This document shows, piece by piece, positions 8,959-19,599 of a stretch of 64,000 bases of DNA (the first letter of the stretch is position 1; each line of letters opens with the position of its first letter). The notes below the pieces were generated by a model that saw only the letters and a program-made list of their open reading frames with translations, ran no database searches and was not told the DNA's origin. The position numbers and the translations under genes are program-made. Source of the DNA: Allium sativum (taxonomy: Eukaryota > Streptophyta > Magnoliopsida > Asparagales > Amaryllidaceae); assembly GCA_030737875.1 (NCBI GenBank), contig CM060909.1, forward strand, positions 32,229,159-32,293,158. Direction: 5' to 3'.

Positions 8959-9653
8959 TGTTAGATCGAAATTTGGACCTAACACCCAAATTGTTATGAA
9001 CGGTAGAAAATTTTAAATGAGGAACAAGGAAAAAGAAAATAACACTCAGAATTTATAGTGGTTCGGCGTTAACGAGCCTACGTCAACTTTATATCTTATT
9101 GATTGTGCTTTAAAAGCTAATACAACAATGATTTCTCTCAATATTTCAGTGGTTTGACAACAATGGCGGATTCAGTACTCACTATTGCCAAAAAGATCCC
9201 GAAAAATGCCAAGCTCTGGGCTATTTATAGCTGATTTTGTCAGGCGGATCGCGGACACGTGGCACGAATCCCAAGATCATCGGATCGCATCGCCACCGTT
9301 GAAGAAACAGTCAAACTAGCCGTTGTGGACAGGTGTCGTGATTTGCTTGAAAATCGGATCGTGCAGATGGGGAGAATTGGCCCGGATAACGGTTGGGGAC
9401 ACGTGTCGCCAGATCCGTGCGATTCGGATCGCTGAAGACTAGCTCGCGCTTGAACAAATCAGAGGGTTCGCCATGCACCAGGGGATCGGATCGGTTCGCT
9501 CGGGGTATCAATGTAAGCTTGGATCGGATCGCCCAGCTACGCCGTTCGCTGATGAGATGGGGCGATCCGTAGAGACGCGATCCGATATTTGGGCGAGACG
9601 ACGGTGCGCGATTCGATATCGAGCGAAATGATGATGCGCGATCCATTCCTTCA
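8959..9653 (-). mobile_element. 5' LTR of the Tat element
   Basis: The inner edge is clear: TGTTAGATC on the plus strand abuts the primer-site region. A TATA box (CTATAAATAG on the minus strand, 9221-9230) divides a 5' transcribed part containing the ttatagtggttcgg...cctacgtc motif from a U3 rich in CGGATCG words and two CACGTG boxes. The outer edge is inferred: GATCCG-rich sequence stops near 9645, the next CA is at 9652-9653, and chromovirus-like LTR sequence follows. An alternative end at 9987 (CTAACA, a perfect inverted match to TGTTAG) was considered less likely because 9670-9900 resembles another LTR family. Confidence 0.65.
9221..9410 (-). promoter_or_regulatory. Tat LTR promoter: TATA box and two G-boxes
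   Basis: On the minus strand CTATAAATAG (9221-9230) is a good plant TATA box. Upstream of it lie CACGTG cores at 9256-9261 (in a GCCACGTGTCC context, matching the ABRE/G-box type) and 9400-9405 (GACACGTGTCC). Both sit among repeated CGGATCG words. G-boxes bind bZIP/bHLH factors in plants; use by this element is inference. Confidence 0.55.
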
Positions 9654-11672
9654 TGTTCTTAGATACTGTGGTTTCCTGCTTTCCTCTTACGAATGATCCT
9701 GGATGGCTTGGTCAAAAAGCGGGCCAACAATATCATACGTGGAAGCCTCCTGCTCGTCTCCAGATCAGCTACCCGTGCATACCCAGCTAACCTGTCTCTA
9801 GTCTGCTCGTGTGAGCACCCAGAGTAATAAGAGGAGACATAAAACTCTGGATCAGAGAAAAGGCTGGTATGAGCGATAAGCAGTAAAACAAAACAATAAC
9901 AGGTATAATCCAATCATACCTGAACCTGGACCTGCAACCAAAGAGTTAGCACTACATACTGTACAATACTCTAAGGTGCCACTAACACATGGTGTGAATA
10001 ATACGGGGTGGGGGTGTGCATGTCATATTGATGGCAAACAATCAAGCATAGCAACCATCCACACATCTCTCACTCAGTGCGTAAAGCATACGATACCCAC
10101 TACCTTGGTCACCTAATCCTTTGGGCCATGACGGAATCCAATCCGGAACAACTATCACTACAAACCCACTATCAACCTCTCAGTGGTGAACCAAAGTTAT
10201 GAATACCGACAACCCCTTTGCACACGTCCCGCAGCAAAGCCCAATCATGAAGTGAACTCATTGGTTCCCAACTGGATCCTGAGCTCTTACTTCCACTTGG
10301 ACTACCTTTGCATCTCGGGTTTTGGTTTCCTCATGTTCGGGTCGGTCAGTCAAGCACCTTTCATTCTGGTCGGTTTTCATCATCTCTACCCTGGTCGGTC
10401 GGTATTGCCCCCTGGTCGATCGAACACTTCACCATTCCTGGTCGTTCGTACTTCACCATCCCTCGTTGGTCGTACTTCACCATCCCTGGTCGGTCGTACT
10501 TCATCATCATATGGGGTCGGTCGAACATCGCATAGTGGTCGGTCTTGCCCAACCTGGTCGGTCTCCCTAGTCGGCCGAACATTTCATACAGGGTCGGTCG
10601 TGATGTCTTCCTTCTATTCGGGTCGGTCGTGAGCTCGGGTCGGTCAGTCAACACCTTCCCCTGGTCGGTCTAACTTGACCCAAAGAAAACCTACACCATT
10701 TCAGCAAGCTATTTTCGCCTCTCGACGGCGTTTTCAACCATTCTAACTTTATAATGCAATCATAGGTCATACCAAACAGTAGTAGCAACATGTATAATCA
10801 ACCATAAACACCAAAACAACAATTTAATCTTAACAATATGGATCAAATGTACCCAAAACCCATGTTTTCCCCTTAACTATGTTTAAGCATAACTAATGAT
10901 AGGATTAGCAAAACTTAACCAAATTAACCCAAATTCATATCAGAGGTCTAAAACATCATTTCGGATTTTATAAATATTTTTCCGGAATTTTATCATGTTT
11001 AAATTCGCTAATTAACATAAATTACCCTTAATTAGCCATAATTAGTGAGGAACTATGCAAATCACTCACCTTAGCCACAAACAAACTTTAGATCTGAAAT
11101 AATCTCTGATTTGGTGCTACCCTCCCTTGATTTGATGTAGTTTTGCTTAATCTTCGATTAGAAAGTGATTAGAGACGATTTGGGATGAAATTAGAAGGTG
11201 GGGGCCATGGCTAGGGTGAAGGACATGTTTGTGGCTGCTGGAAAATGAAATAAAATTCGTTTTCCTACTGTTTTCAGCCTCCCCATAACCCTAATCCCGA
11301 AATGGGTTATGGGCCTTCTCGCTAATCACCTCAATTAGACCCGGTTAAGCTGTTTTTCACCTTCTAAACATTGTTTCAGCCATATCTCCCAAACGGTAAG
11401 TCCGTTTCTCACATATGACCACTCTACGGAAAGGTAAATCATCAAACGAATCTAATGGAAGTGGTTTCAGGTCAAAATTCCTTTCCAATCAAAAGTTATG
11501 GCCGAAACAAGATCATCTATGGGTAAAATGGTCATTTAAAAACCAAAAAAAATCATGAACATGAGAAATAAACCCAATAGTCGTCCCCCAAATCTACATG
11601 ACCATACGACTTCGTATGAGAAAGAAATAAATATTCTATGATCCTTCGATGCGTAGAATGCGGGTTGTTACA
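9654..11672 (-). mobile_element. Chromovirus-like LTR, minus strand, truncated by the Tat insertion
   Basis: Read on the minus strand it begins TGTAACAACCCG at 11672, the same start as the F, S and G LTRs elsewhere in the window. It runs about 2 kb through AT-rich sequence to a ctctgatccagagttttatgtctcc block and gtgctcac, matching the region near the 3' end of the F LTR (accagactttatgtctgacc ... gtgctcaag). The last few hundred bases and the closing TTACA are missing because Tat sequence begins at about 9653. On its right it joins copia LTR sequence at a point where intact copia LTRs read caaagtcgtac. Whether it is a solo LTR or one end of a full element cannot be told, since the rest is outside the window. 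It contains no coding sequence. Confidence 0.65.
10336..10670. repeat. GGTCGGTC-rich short tandem repeat tract
   Basis: More than ten GGTCGGTC-like words (also GGTCGTTC, GGTCGATC) punctuate the stretch. In its centre (10440-10520) a unit of about 24 bp, tcgtacttcaccatccctgg plus tcgg, repeats about three times. The apparent ORFs across it in several frames are products of this repeat and are not genes. It lies within the minus-strand LTR. Confidence 0.7.
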
Positions 11673-11865
11673 AATGTCGTACAAACTTTGAATCCGATTT
11701 CGCTGTTCCAAGGCTTTATTGAATCCTAAAAGTCCATAGTTCGATAATCCGTTTGTACCTAGTGGGTTGAACTATTGTCTAAAAGAATCTATCGAATATA
11801 TCCTTAAAGTCTGAAGTACCACAATATTCATCATCTAATAGCCTCAATCCACGAAATCCCCAACA
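11673..11865 (+). mobile_element. Copia LTR fragment (3' part) before copy A
   Basis: It starts mid-LTR at gtcgtacaaactttg and ends ccccaaca, then a 24 bp leader to the gag ATG. The same sequence is in the intact copia LTRs 16329-17193 and 43556-44416. The 5' part was separated by the minus-strand LTR insertion and is not in the window. Confidence 0.8.
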
Positions 11866-11889
11866 AATTTTCAGAAAATAATTTCAATC

Positions 11890-12632
11890 ATGGAAGGTTT
11901 GAGTGCATTGCAAGTGATGAATATGCATTTGACGAAATTGGAGTGATTTGATGGCGAAAACTTCACTGGTTGGCAAGAGACAATGAAATTCTTTCTAATC
12001 ACCGTCAAATTGTTTTATCTCTTGGAAGAGGAATTGGAAGTAATACCGGATGAAACTGCTGGTGAGGATGCAACTCTGAAGGCAAAACGTGCAAAGCGCA
12101 AAGAGGATGATTTTCTGTGTAGAGGGCATATTCGGAATGCATTGTCTACTTCAGTCTACAACACACATAGCACCTTGGAAACTGCAAAGGATCTCTGGCC
12201 TACATTAGAGAGCGATTATCGCATATTCGAGGCACGTAATAAAAAATTTCTTATTTGTAATTTTATGGATTTCAAAATGGTCGCCAACAAGTCCATAGTT
12301 GGACAAGATAGTGAAATAATACTGTTGGTGAATCAACTTAAAGATGTCGGAATTGGTCTTCTGGAATCTTTTGTTGTTGGAAATATTATTTTGAGACTCC
12401 CAATTTCTTGGAATGATTATAAGATAATATTAAAACATGGGAAAACAGATTATATTTAGACAATTTACAGAGTCATCTTCATATTGAAGAGGATTCTCGT
12501 AGATGTGAAGTAGTTGATAATCCGCAAACTGAGTCTTAGTCTAAGGCAAATAATGTTGATGTTACTGACAAATTGAAGCCTAAGAAAGAGATACAGTTTA
12601 AGAAGAAGAAGAATTCCAAGGGAAAAAAATAA
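11890..12632 (+). pseudogene. Copia copy A gag
   Basis: Starts ATGGAAGG (MEGLSALQVM) as in all five copies. It has an in-frame TGA at 11944-11946 (CGA in copies D and E) and a TAG at 12457-12459. The recognisable gag core includes FLCRGHIRNALS and NFMDFKMVANKSIVG. A deletion just before 12633 removes the zinc knuckle region that is visible in B, D and E, so this Gag could not bind RNA normally even without the stops. Confidence 0.8.
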
Positions 12633-13920
12633 ATGTGCCTAAGAATGAGAAATGTTGTACAAGAAGCGAACTCCGTTAGTGGCATTGATAATGATTGGTG
12701 GCTCGATACTAGAGCAACCATTCATGTTTGCAAATACCGTAACCTGTTCAAGACTTACGAAGAGAATAATGGAGAATCCAGCGAAGTTACTGGTGCAAAC
12801 AAACTTGGAAGCAAAGTTCTAGGAAAAAGCAAAATTGAACTTACATTTACCTTTGGGAATTTTTTTACATTAGTCAATGTATATAATGTACCCGATATGT
12901 GTACGAATTTGGTTTTTTTTATACCTTCTTAACAAAGGAGGATTCAAGATGGTGTATGAATTAGATAAATTAGTGTTGTCCAAGAACACCAAATTTATTT
13001 GACAGGGATATTCTTGTAACGGCATGATTAAGTTGAATCTAGTAAAGAATTCTTCTTCTTATATTATTGATTCTATTAATTTATGGAAATGTGGATTAGG
13101 ACAGGTTAATTATAAGTCTCTTAGAAATATGCATAAATTAGTATTAATTTCTGATTGTGAATTCGATTCAATCTCTAAATATGAAATTTGTGTTTAAGCT
13201 AAAATACACCGGAAATCCTTTAAATCTGTAGAAAGGAAAACTGGTTAGCTTGATTTGGTATATGGTGATGTAGATGACTTAAAAGTCATATCACCTATGG
13301 TGGTAACGAATACTATATAACACTTATTGATGATTATACTATATATGCATATGTATATCTAATGAAATCAAAAGATGAGGCTTTTGATAAATTCAAAATT
13401 TACAAAGCAGAAGTCGAAACACAATCCGGAGTTAAAATTAAAGTGTTACATTCAGATCATGGTGGTGAATATTTTTCAAATGAATTTACTTTTTTTGCAA
13501 ACAAAATGGTATAATTCACCAATGTACTGCCCCATATACACCACAACAAAATGGTGTCGCTGAGAGAAAAAATAGAACTTTAGTAGAAATGGTTAATGAC
13601 ACGCTCATAAGTTCTAATTTACCATATAACCTATGGGGTGACGCTATGTTATCTGCATGTTATATTTTAAATAGAGTATCACTTAAAAAGAGTAATATTT
13701 CCCGTTATGAATTTTGGTTCAATAGAAAACCTAACCTTACTGGAATTAAAGTTTGGGGTTGCTTAGCATATGTTAGGAAACCTAACCCAAAACGACCCAA
13801 CTTAGGAAATATGGCCTTTAAGTGTGTTTTCATAGGATATTTTCTTAATAGTATGACTTATAGGTTCCGTATTCTTAACACCATAGAAGTTATAGAATAT
13901 GTAGATGTAGAATTCTTTGA
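12633..13920 (+). pseudogene. Copia copy A protease and integrase
   Basis: Protease is marked by WWLDTRATIHVC (Asp codon 12705): the conserved Gly after DT is Arg, which should kill it. Integrase follows with the HHCC remnant, in which a zinc His is Gln (GQVNYK, about 13098), an in-frame TAA at 13195-13197, the second catalytic Asp in HSDHGGEY (about 13450), and the Glu in the VAERKNRT-like block (about 13557). Several frame changes split it. The C-terminal part is open from 13589. Confidence 0.8.
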
Positions 13921-14199
13921 AAATCAAACTATTGAGAATCCATTGACATCATCTAGTCCGGAACCAACTGTGACTAATGGTATTAATGACGATGATTACG
14001 CTCCTTCTCAAAACAGCAAGGAAGTGTCAGTACCAGATAATAGTACCGAACATAGGAGAAGTAAAAGAGTGAGAATAGATAAGGATTGTGGTCCTGACTT
14101 CATAACATATCTCGTAGAAGGCAATAAGGATGAAGTCCTTAATGTGACAAGATATGTAATGAACGTCGATGATGATCCCAAAACTTATTCTAAGGCTAT

Positions 14200-15720
14200 G
14201 AGTTCTAGAGATTCTAATTTCTGGAAAGAAGCTATCAATTATGAAATGATTTCCATAATGTTAAACCAGACTTGGGTTTTATCTGATTTACCCTCAATGC
14301 TAAACCTATAAAAGGTAAATGGATATTCAACAAAGAGTTGAATACAAATGGATCCATTGATAAGTTTAAAGGCAGATTAGTTGCTAAGGGATATAAACAA
14401 AGACAAAGACTATATTATTTTGATACATAGGCTCCAGTTACTTGTATATCTTCCATTTTCTCTTTAATTGCAGTTGGATCAATTCATAATTTGGCCATAC
14501 ATCAAATGGATGTAAAGACAACTTTTCTAAATGGAGATTTAGAATAAGAGATATACATGGAACAGCTTGAAGGGTTTATAACCCCAGGCCAAGAAAATAA
14601 AGTTTGTAAATTAGTCAATTCTATTTATGTCCTGACGCAAGTTCCCATGCAATGGCATGAGAAGTTTGATAAAGTTGCACTGTCACCTGGATTCATTGTT
14701 AATGATGCAGATAAATGTATTTGTAGAAAATCAGATAATAATGGTTATGTTATAATCCGTTTATACGTTGATGACATGCTAATATTTGGTTCGAATATAT
14801 CATGTGTTAATGAAACTAAGAAGTTTCTATCTTCTAAATTTGATATGAAAGATCTAGGAGAGGATGATGTAATTTTAAGAATTAAAATCATTAGGAAAGC
14901 GGGGGAGTTATTACTAACCCAATCTCATTACATTGAGAAGCTCCTAAAGAAGTACGGTCATTATGATGACAAACTAGCACCAACTCCTTTAAATCCAAGT
15001 ATTAAGTTAGAAAAGAACACTGGACGTACCATTTCTCAAATGGATAATTCTAGTTTTATCGGGAGTCTTATGTATGTTATGCATTGCACTAGACCCGACA
15101 TCGCACATGCTATAAGTATATTGTGCCGATTTACAAGTAACCAGGGTTTCGAACACTGGAAAGCAATTTCCGGAGTTTTAGCTTATTTTAAGGGAACCAT
15201 AAACTATGGTTTATCTTATAAAGGATATCCTGCTGTAATAGAAGGATATAGTGATGCAACCTGGAACAATGCAGAATCCAAACCCAAGTTTACGATTGGA
15301 TGTATATTTACATTAGGAGGTGCCATTGTATCTTAGGCTTCCAAGAAGTAGACATGTATATCTGATTCAACTATGTTATCAGAATTAATTGTATTAGAAG
15401 ATACATGTAAGGAAGCGGGATGGGTTAGGAATTTTTTAATGGAAATCCCATTGTGGAAGAAGTCGTCTCCAGCTGTCTTGATTAAGAGTGATAATCAAGC
15501 AATGATATATAATGTCTCCAATAAGACATATAATGTAAAGACTAGACATGTGAGTCTAAGACATCAAATGGTAAGACAGTTACTCAAAAGTAGAGTTATA
15601 AATGTTGACTATATAGAAATGAAGAAAAACTTGGCTGACCCACTTACAAAAGGTCTTACAAAGGCTATGGTTTCTATAAAGTCAAAAGAAATGGTACTAA
15701 GTACCGTGAATGAAGACTGA
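14200..15720 (+). pseudogene. Copia copy A reverse transcriptase and RNase H
   Basis: The RT part has the MDVKTTFLNGDLE-like block interrupted by TAA near 14546, the catalytic YVDDMLIFGSN at 14764, and the ELLLTQSHYIEKLLKKY segment. RNase H has EGYSDATWN, a TAG at 15334-15336 in place of Trp (the same stop is in copy B), a second TAG at 15349-15351, the SELIVLEDTCKEAGW motif, DNQAMI and ADPLTKGL. The terminal TGA is at 15718-15720. From 14557 to 15333 the frame is open, making this the best-kept RT among the five copies. Confidence 0.85.
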
Positions 15721-16328
15721 TCATCCTTAACAGAAACCGAACTTGCGTCTTGAAAAGGATAGACAAAGTTTAGTGGGTATGAACAAGTTAAGAGTATGAT
15801 TATGGAACACTAAATCAATAATCCCATAATGTTTAGTGTTGGATTCTGCATGAACAAAGGACGAATATATATCCTTAATAAATCTAGAAACCTTAAATGG
15901 TGTATCATAGAAACACCTTAAGAGACTTACCTATATGAGTATGGAAATCAGGCCATTTCCTAGGAAAGTAAGACCTCTTTCTAAAGAAGACTCATGAACC
16001 AAGATTAAAGCACAAGGCCATTAACGTGTTGAGCAATAAAGAACACTCTTACTAAGGAAATGAACGTGTGTGATTGTTCCAGTTTTATCATTATGGGATA
16101 CTCATTTCAAGATTCATTCACTATAGAATCTTGATAGAACTATGAATGGCTTACATTAAGTAAAGGTTCAAATCCAAAAGATACCTTTCATTTATGTGTT
16201 GTTTCCACGATGATGCAAAACTTGTTCTTAGAATTACATAGGCTTGATCCCACTTGGGTACGTAGGAAGTCACACAAGTGTTTTCGGACGTCCACTTTAT
16301 TTATTTTATTATGAAAATTGGGGGAGAT
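15721..16328 (+). other. Copia copy A 3' non-coding region and polypurine tract
   Basis: About 600 bp without ORFs, conserved in copies B and E. It ends in attgggggagat (16317-16328), the polypurine tract that primes plus-strand DNA synthesis, directly abutting the LTR start TGTTGTAAA. Confidence 0.75.
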
Positions 16329-17193
16329 TGTTGTAAATTTTCAAATTACTTTAGGGTTTGGGGTGTGTTTTTTGAAGAGGGAAGTAAGAAGGAAGAAGGA
16401 ATGAGAATATGACTTTGTCCACATTATGAAATAGACAAGGACTTGCCTCGATATATAAAGGCTTGACGTATCATATCAAAAGAAAGAAGAAAAGGGAGAG
16501 ATAAGGCAATGCACGAACAAGACATGTATATTGATATTTAAAAGGTTAAATGATAGGCCTTGGGCCTTAGTACTCTTTGGCTCTCATGATCAGTTGGGCC
16601 TTAGAATGCCGATGGGATGGACCATTGTATTTTTGAAATACGGCACGCGCATTTGACTTCAAAACGCTTTGAAGGTTTGCAAATCTAAAGAGGCACATCT
16701 GTTTGAATTCTAACAGAAATGACCTTTGCAAATTTACAGTCGTCGCGTTTGATCAAAAGACACCTCTCCGCTTCTATAAATGCCGACGGCCAGATGCGTT
16801 TCGAATTAACTTCTGCAACATCTTCTTCTTCCCCCTAAAAACTGCGATGCCATTAAAGCATCTCAAATGTTGTGTATTCGCAACCCCTATAGGGTGTTAA
16901 AAAATCCAGAATCGTCGCAGATTTCAACCTCTACTTCTTATCTTCATTCTATCTTCTACTTGCATCATAAGAGAATAAAAATATAGAGTTTTCTTGATCG
17001 GATCAAAGACGTACAAACTTTCAATTCGATTTTGCTGTTCCAAGGCTTTATTGAATCCTGAAAGTTATAGTTCGATAATCCGTTTGTACCTGGTGGGTTG
17101 AACTATTGTCTAAAAGAATCTATCGAATAGATCCTTAAAGTCTGAAGTTTGAAAATATTCATCTTATATCCTTAACCTGCAAAATCCCTAATA
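16329..17193 (+). mobile_element. Copia LTR shared by copies A and B
   Basis: 865 bp from TGTTGTAAATTTTC after the polypurine tract to ccctaata; the other copies read CAACA or a close variant here, which would be inverted to TGTTG. A TATA box (tctataaatgcc) is at about 16773. An EcoRI-type palindrome (16699-16716) lies upstream of it and an imperfect hairpin (16880-16899) downstream. It serves as 3' LTR of A and 5' LTR of B with no second LTR or target duplication between them. Confidence 0.8.
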
Positions 17194-17217
17194 AATTTTC
17201 AGATAATAATTTCAATC

Positions 17218-18039
17218 ATGGAAGGTTTGAGCGCATTGCAAGTGATGAATCAACATTTGACGAAATTGGAGCAATTGGATGGAGAAAACTTCACTTCTTG
17301 GCAAGAGATAATGAAATCCTTTCTGGTCACCGTCAAATTGTTTTATATCTTGGATGACGGAATGGAAGTAATACTGGATGAAACCGTTGGTGAGGATATC
17401 GCTCTGAAGGCAAAACGTGCAAAGCGCAAAGAGGATGATTTTCTGTGCAGAGAGCATATTCTGAATGAATTGTCTACTTCAGTCTACAATGCTCATAGGA
17501 CCTTGGAAACTACAAAGGATCTCCGCACTGAATTGGAGAGCAAGTATCGCATATCTGAGGCAAGTAATAAAAAAATCCTTATTTGCAATTTTATGGATTT
17601 TAAAATGGTTGCCAACAAGTCCATAGTTGGATACGTTATTGAAATACTACTATTGGTGAATCAACTTAAAGATACCGGTATTGATCTCCCTAGATCTTTT
17701 GTTGTAGGAGTTATTATTTCGAGACTCCCAAATTCTTTAAATGATTATAAGAAAAAATTAAAACATGAGTAAACAGATTATAATTTAGACAGTTTACAGT
17801 GTCATATTCGTATTGAAGAGGATTCTCGTAAACGTGAACTAGATGATAATCCGCAAACTGAGTCTCAGGCTAAGGCAAATAATGTTGAAATTACTGACAA
17901 ATTGAAGACTAAGAATAAGATACAGTTTAAGAAGAATAATAGTTCCAAGAACAAAAAGAAGGGTGCCTGTTACTATTGTAACAAACCCCGCTACTATGCC
18001 TGAGACTGCCGTCATCGGAACAAACAAGAAAAAGCGAAT
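17218..18039 (+). pseudogene. Copia copy B gag
   Basis: Open from the ATG to TAA 17770-17772 (184 aa), then continued in pieces. The zinc knuckle near 17968-18010 reads CYYCNKPRYYA followed by TGA and DC: the zinc His is Tyr and the knuckle contains a stop. The first 180 residues match the gag core of the other copies (TLETTKDL, NFMDFKMVANKSIVG). Confidence 0.82.
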
Positions 18040-19320
18040 GTGGTTGAAGAAAAGCTTGTGGTTGTTGTACAGGAAGCGAACTTCGTTAGTGGCATTGATA
18101 ACGTTTGGTGGCTCGATACTGGAGCAACCACTCATGTTTGCAAAGACCGTAATCTGTTAAAGCTTACTAAGAAAATAATGGATAATCCAACGAAGTTACT
18201 GGCGCAAACAAAGTTGCAAGAAAAGTTCAAGAAAAAGGCACAATTGAACTTACATTCACCACTGGGAAAGTTTTTACATTAGTCAATGTATTTTATGTAC
18301 CGGATATGTGTAAGAATTTGTTTTCTGGATACCTTCTTAACAAAGGAGGATTCAAGACAGAGTATGAGTCTGACAAGTTAGTGTTGTCCAAGAAGAAAAA
18401 ATTTATTGGACAGGGATATTCTTGTAATGACATAATTAAGTTGAATCTAGTAAAGAAATCTTCTACTTATATTGTTGATTCTGTTAAATTAGGACATGTT
18501 AATTATAAGTCTCTTAGAAATACGCATAAATTAGGATTTGTTTCTGATTGTGAATTCGATTCCATCTCTAAATGTGAAATTTATGTTCAAACAAAAATAC
18601 ACTAGAAATCCTTTAAATTTTTAGAACGAAAACTGGTTTTCTTGATTTGGCATATAGTGATGTGGGTGACCTAAAAAGTCATATCACCTATAGTGGTAAG
18701 CAATACTATATAACATTTATTGATGATTATACTAGATATGCATATGTATGTCTAATGAAATCAAAAGATGAGGCTTTTGATAAATTCAACATTTACAAAC
18801 CAGAAGTCAAAACATAATCAGGAGTTAAGATTAAAGTGTTACATTCAGATCGTGGTGGTGAATATTTGTCAAATGAATTTACTTTGTTTTTCAAACAAAA
18901 TGGTATAATTCACCAATGTAGCGCTCCATATACACCACAACAAAATGGTTTCGCTGAGAGGAAAATTAGAAATTTAGTAGAAATGGTTAACTCCATGCTC
19001 ATAAGTTCTAATTTACCTTATAACCTGTGGGCTGACGCTATGTTATCTGCATGTTACATTTTAAATAGAGTACCACTTAAAAAGAGTAATATTCCCTTTA
19101 TGAATTATGGTTTAATAGAAAACCTAACCTTACTAGACTTACAGTTCGGGGCTGCTTAGCATATGTTAGTAAACCTGACCCCAAACGACCAAGTTAGGAA
19201 ATAGGGCATTTAAGTGTGTTTTCATAGGATATTCTCTTAATATTATAACTTAAAAGTTCCTTATTATTAATAACTTAGAAGTTTTAGAATCTGTAGATGT
19301 AAAATTCTTTGAAAATTAAA
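18040..19320 (+). pseudogene. Copia copy B protease and integrase
   Basis: Protease keeps an intact active-site WWLDTGATTHVC (about 18106), the only copy that does. A frame change follows within 100 bp. Integrase fragments include YKSLRNTHKLG and CEIYVQTKIH of the zinc region (first Cys kept, second Cys is Tyr), a TAG just after, HSDRGGEYLSNEF at 18842 and the Glu-bearing block near 18952. The longest open stretch is 18836-19159. Confidence 0.82.
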
Positions 19321-19599
19321 ATATTGAGAATCCATTGACATCATCTAGTCCGGAACCAACTGTGACTAATGATATTAATGACGATGATTACGCTCCTTCC
19401 CAAAATAGCAAGGAAGTGTCAGTACTAGATTATAGTACTAAACACAGGAGAAGTAAAAGAGCGAGAATAGAGAAGTACTATGGTCCTGACTTCATAACAT
19501 ATCTCGTAGAAGGCAATAAGGACGAAGTCCTTAATATGACAAGATGTGTAATGAACGTCAATGATGACCCCGAAACTTATTCTGAGGCTATGAGTTCCA

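Larger units (their letters stand above)
1..9653 (-). mobile_element. Tat-lineage Ty3/gypsy LTR retrotransposon, left end outside window
   Basis: Read on the minus strand the order is LTR, short leader, gag, protease, reverse transcriptase, RNase H, second (archaeal-type) RNase H, integrase, then a long 3' region with tandem repeats and an oppositely oriented ORF. The second RNase H between the first one and integrase, and an antisense ORF after pol, are known marks of the plant Tat lineage (Ogre, Grande, Retand and relatives). The gag-pol frame runs from 8879 to 2748 with only two internal stops, so it is far better preserved than the copia copies to its right. The 3' LTR is left of the window, so LTR divergence and target duplication cannot be read. 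The right edge is placed where GATCCG-rich LTR sequence gives way to chromovirus-like LTR sequence and is good only to some tens of bases. Confidence 0.88.

Noticed and set aside
8394..8999. Plus-strand 201 aa ORF over the start of Tat gag
   Set aside because: Shadow of gag on the opposite strand; it runs across the leader and LTR edge without domain features.
9982..9987. CTAACA as the outer end of the Tat 5' LTR (would give a 1029 bp LTR with perfect TGTTAG/CTAACA ends)
   Set aside because: The stretch 9670-9900 resembles the 3' part of a chromoviral LTR on the minus strand, and GATCCG-rich Tat LTR sequence ends near 9645. Kept as an alternative, not preferred.
10183..10654. ORFs of 75-149 aa on both strands across 10183-10654
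   Set aside because: They are translations of the GGTCGGTC repeat tract, overlapping in several frames, with low-complexity products.
12633..12932. Host aspartic protease gene
   Set aside because: WWLDTRAT with flanking gag and integrase remnants in copia order shows that it is retroelement protease.
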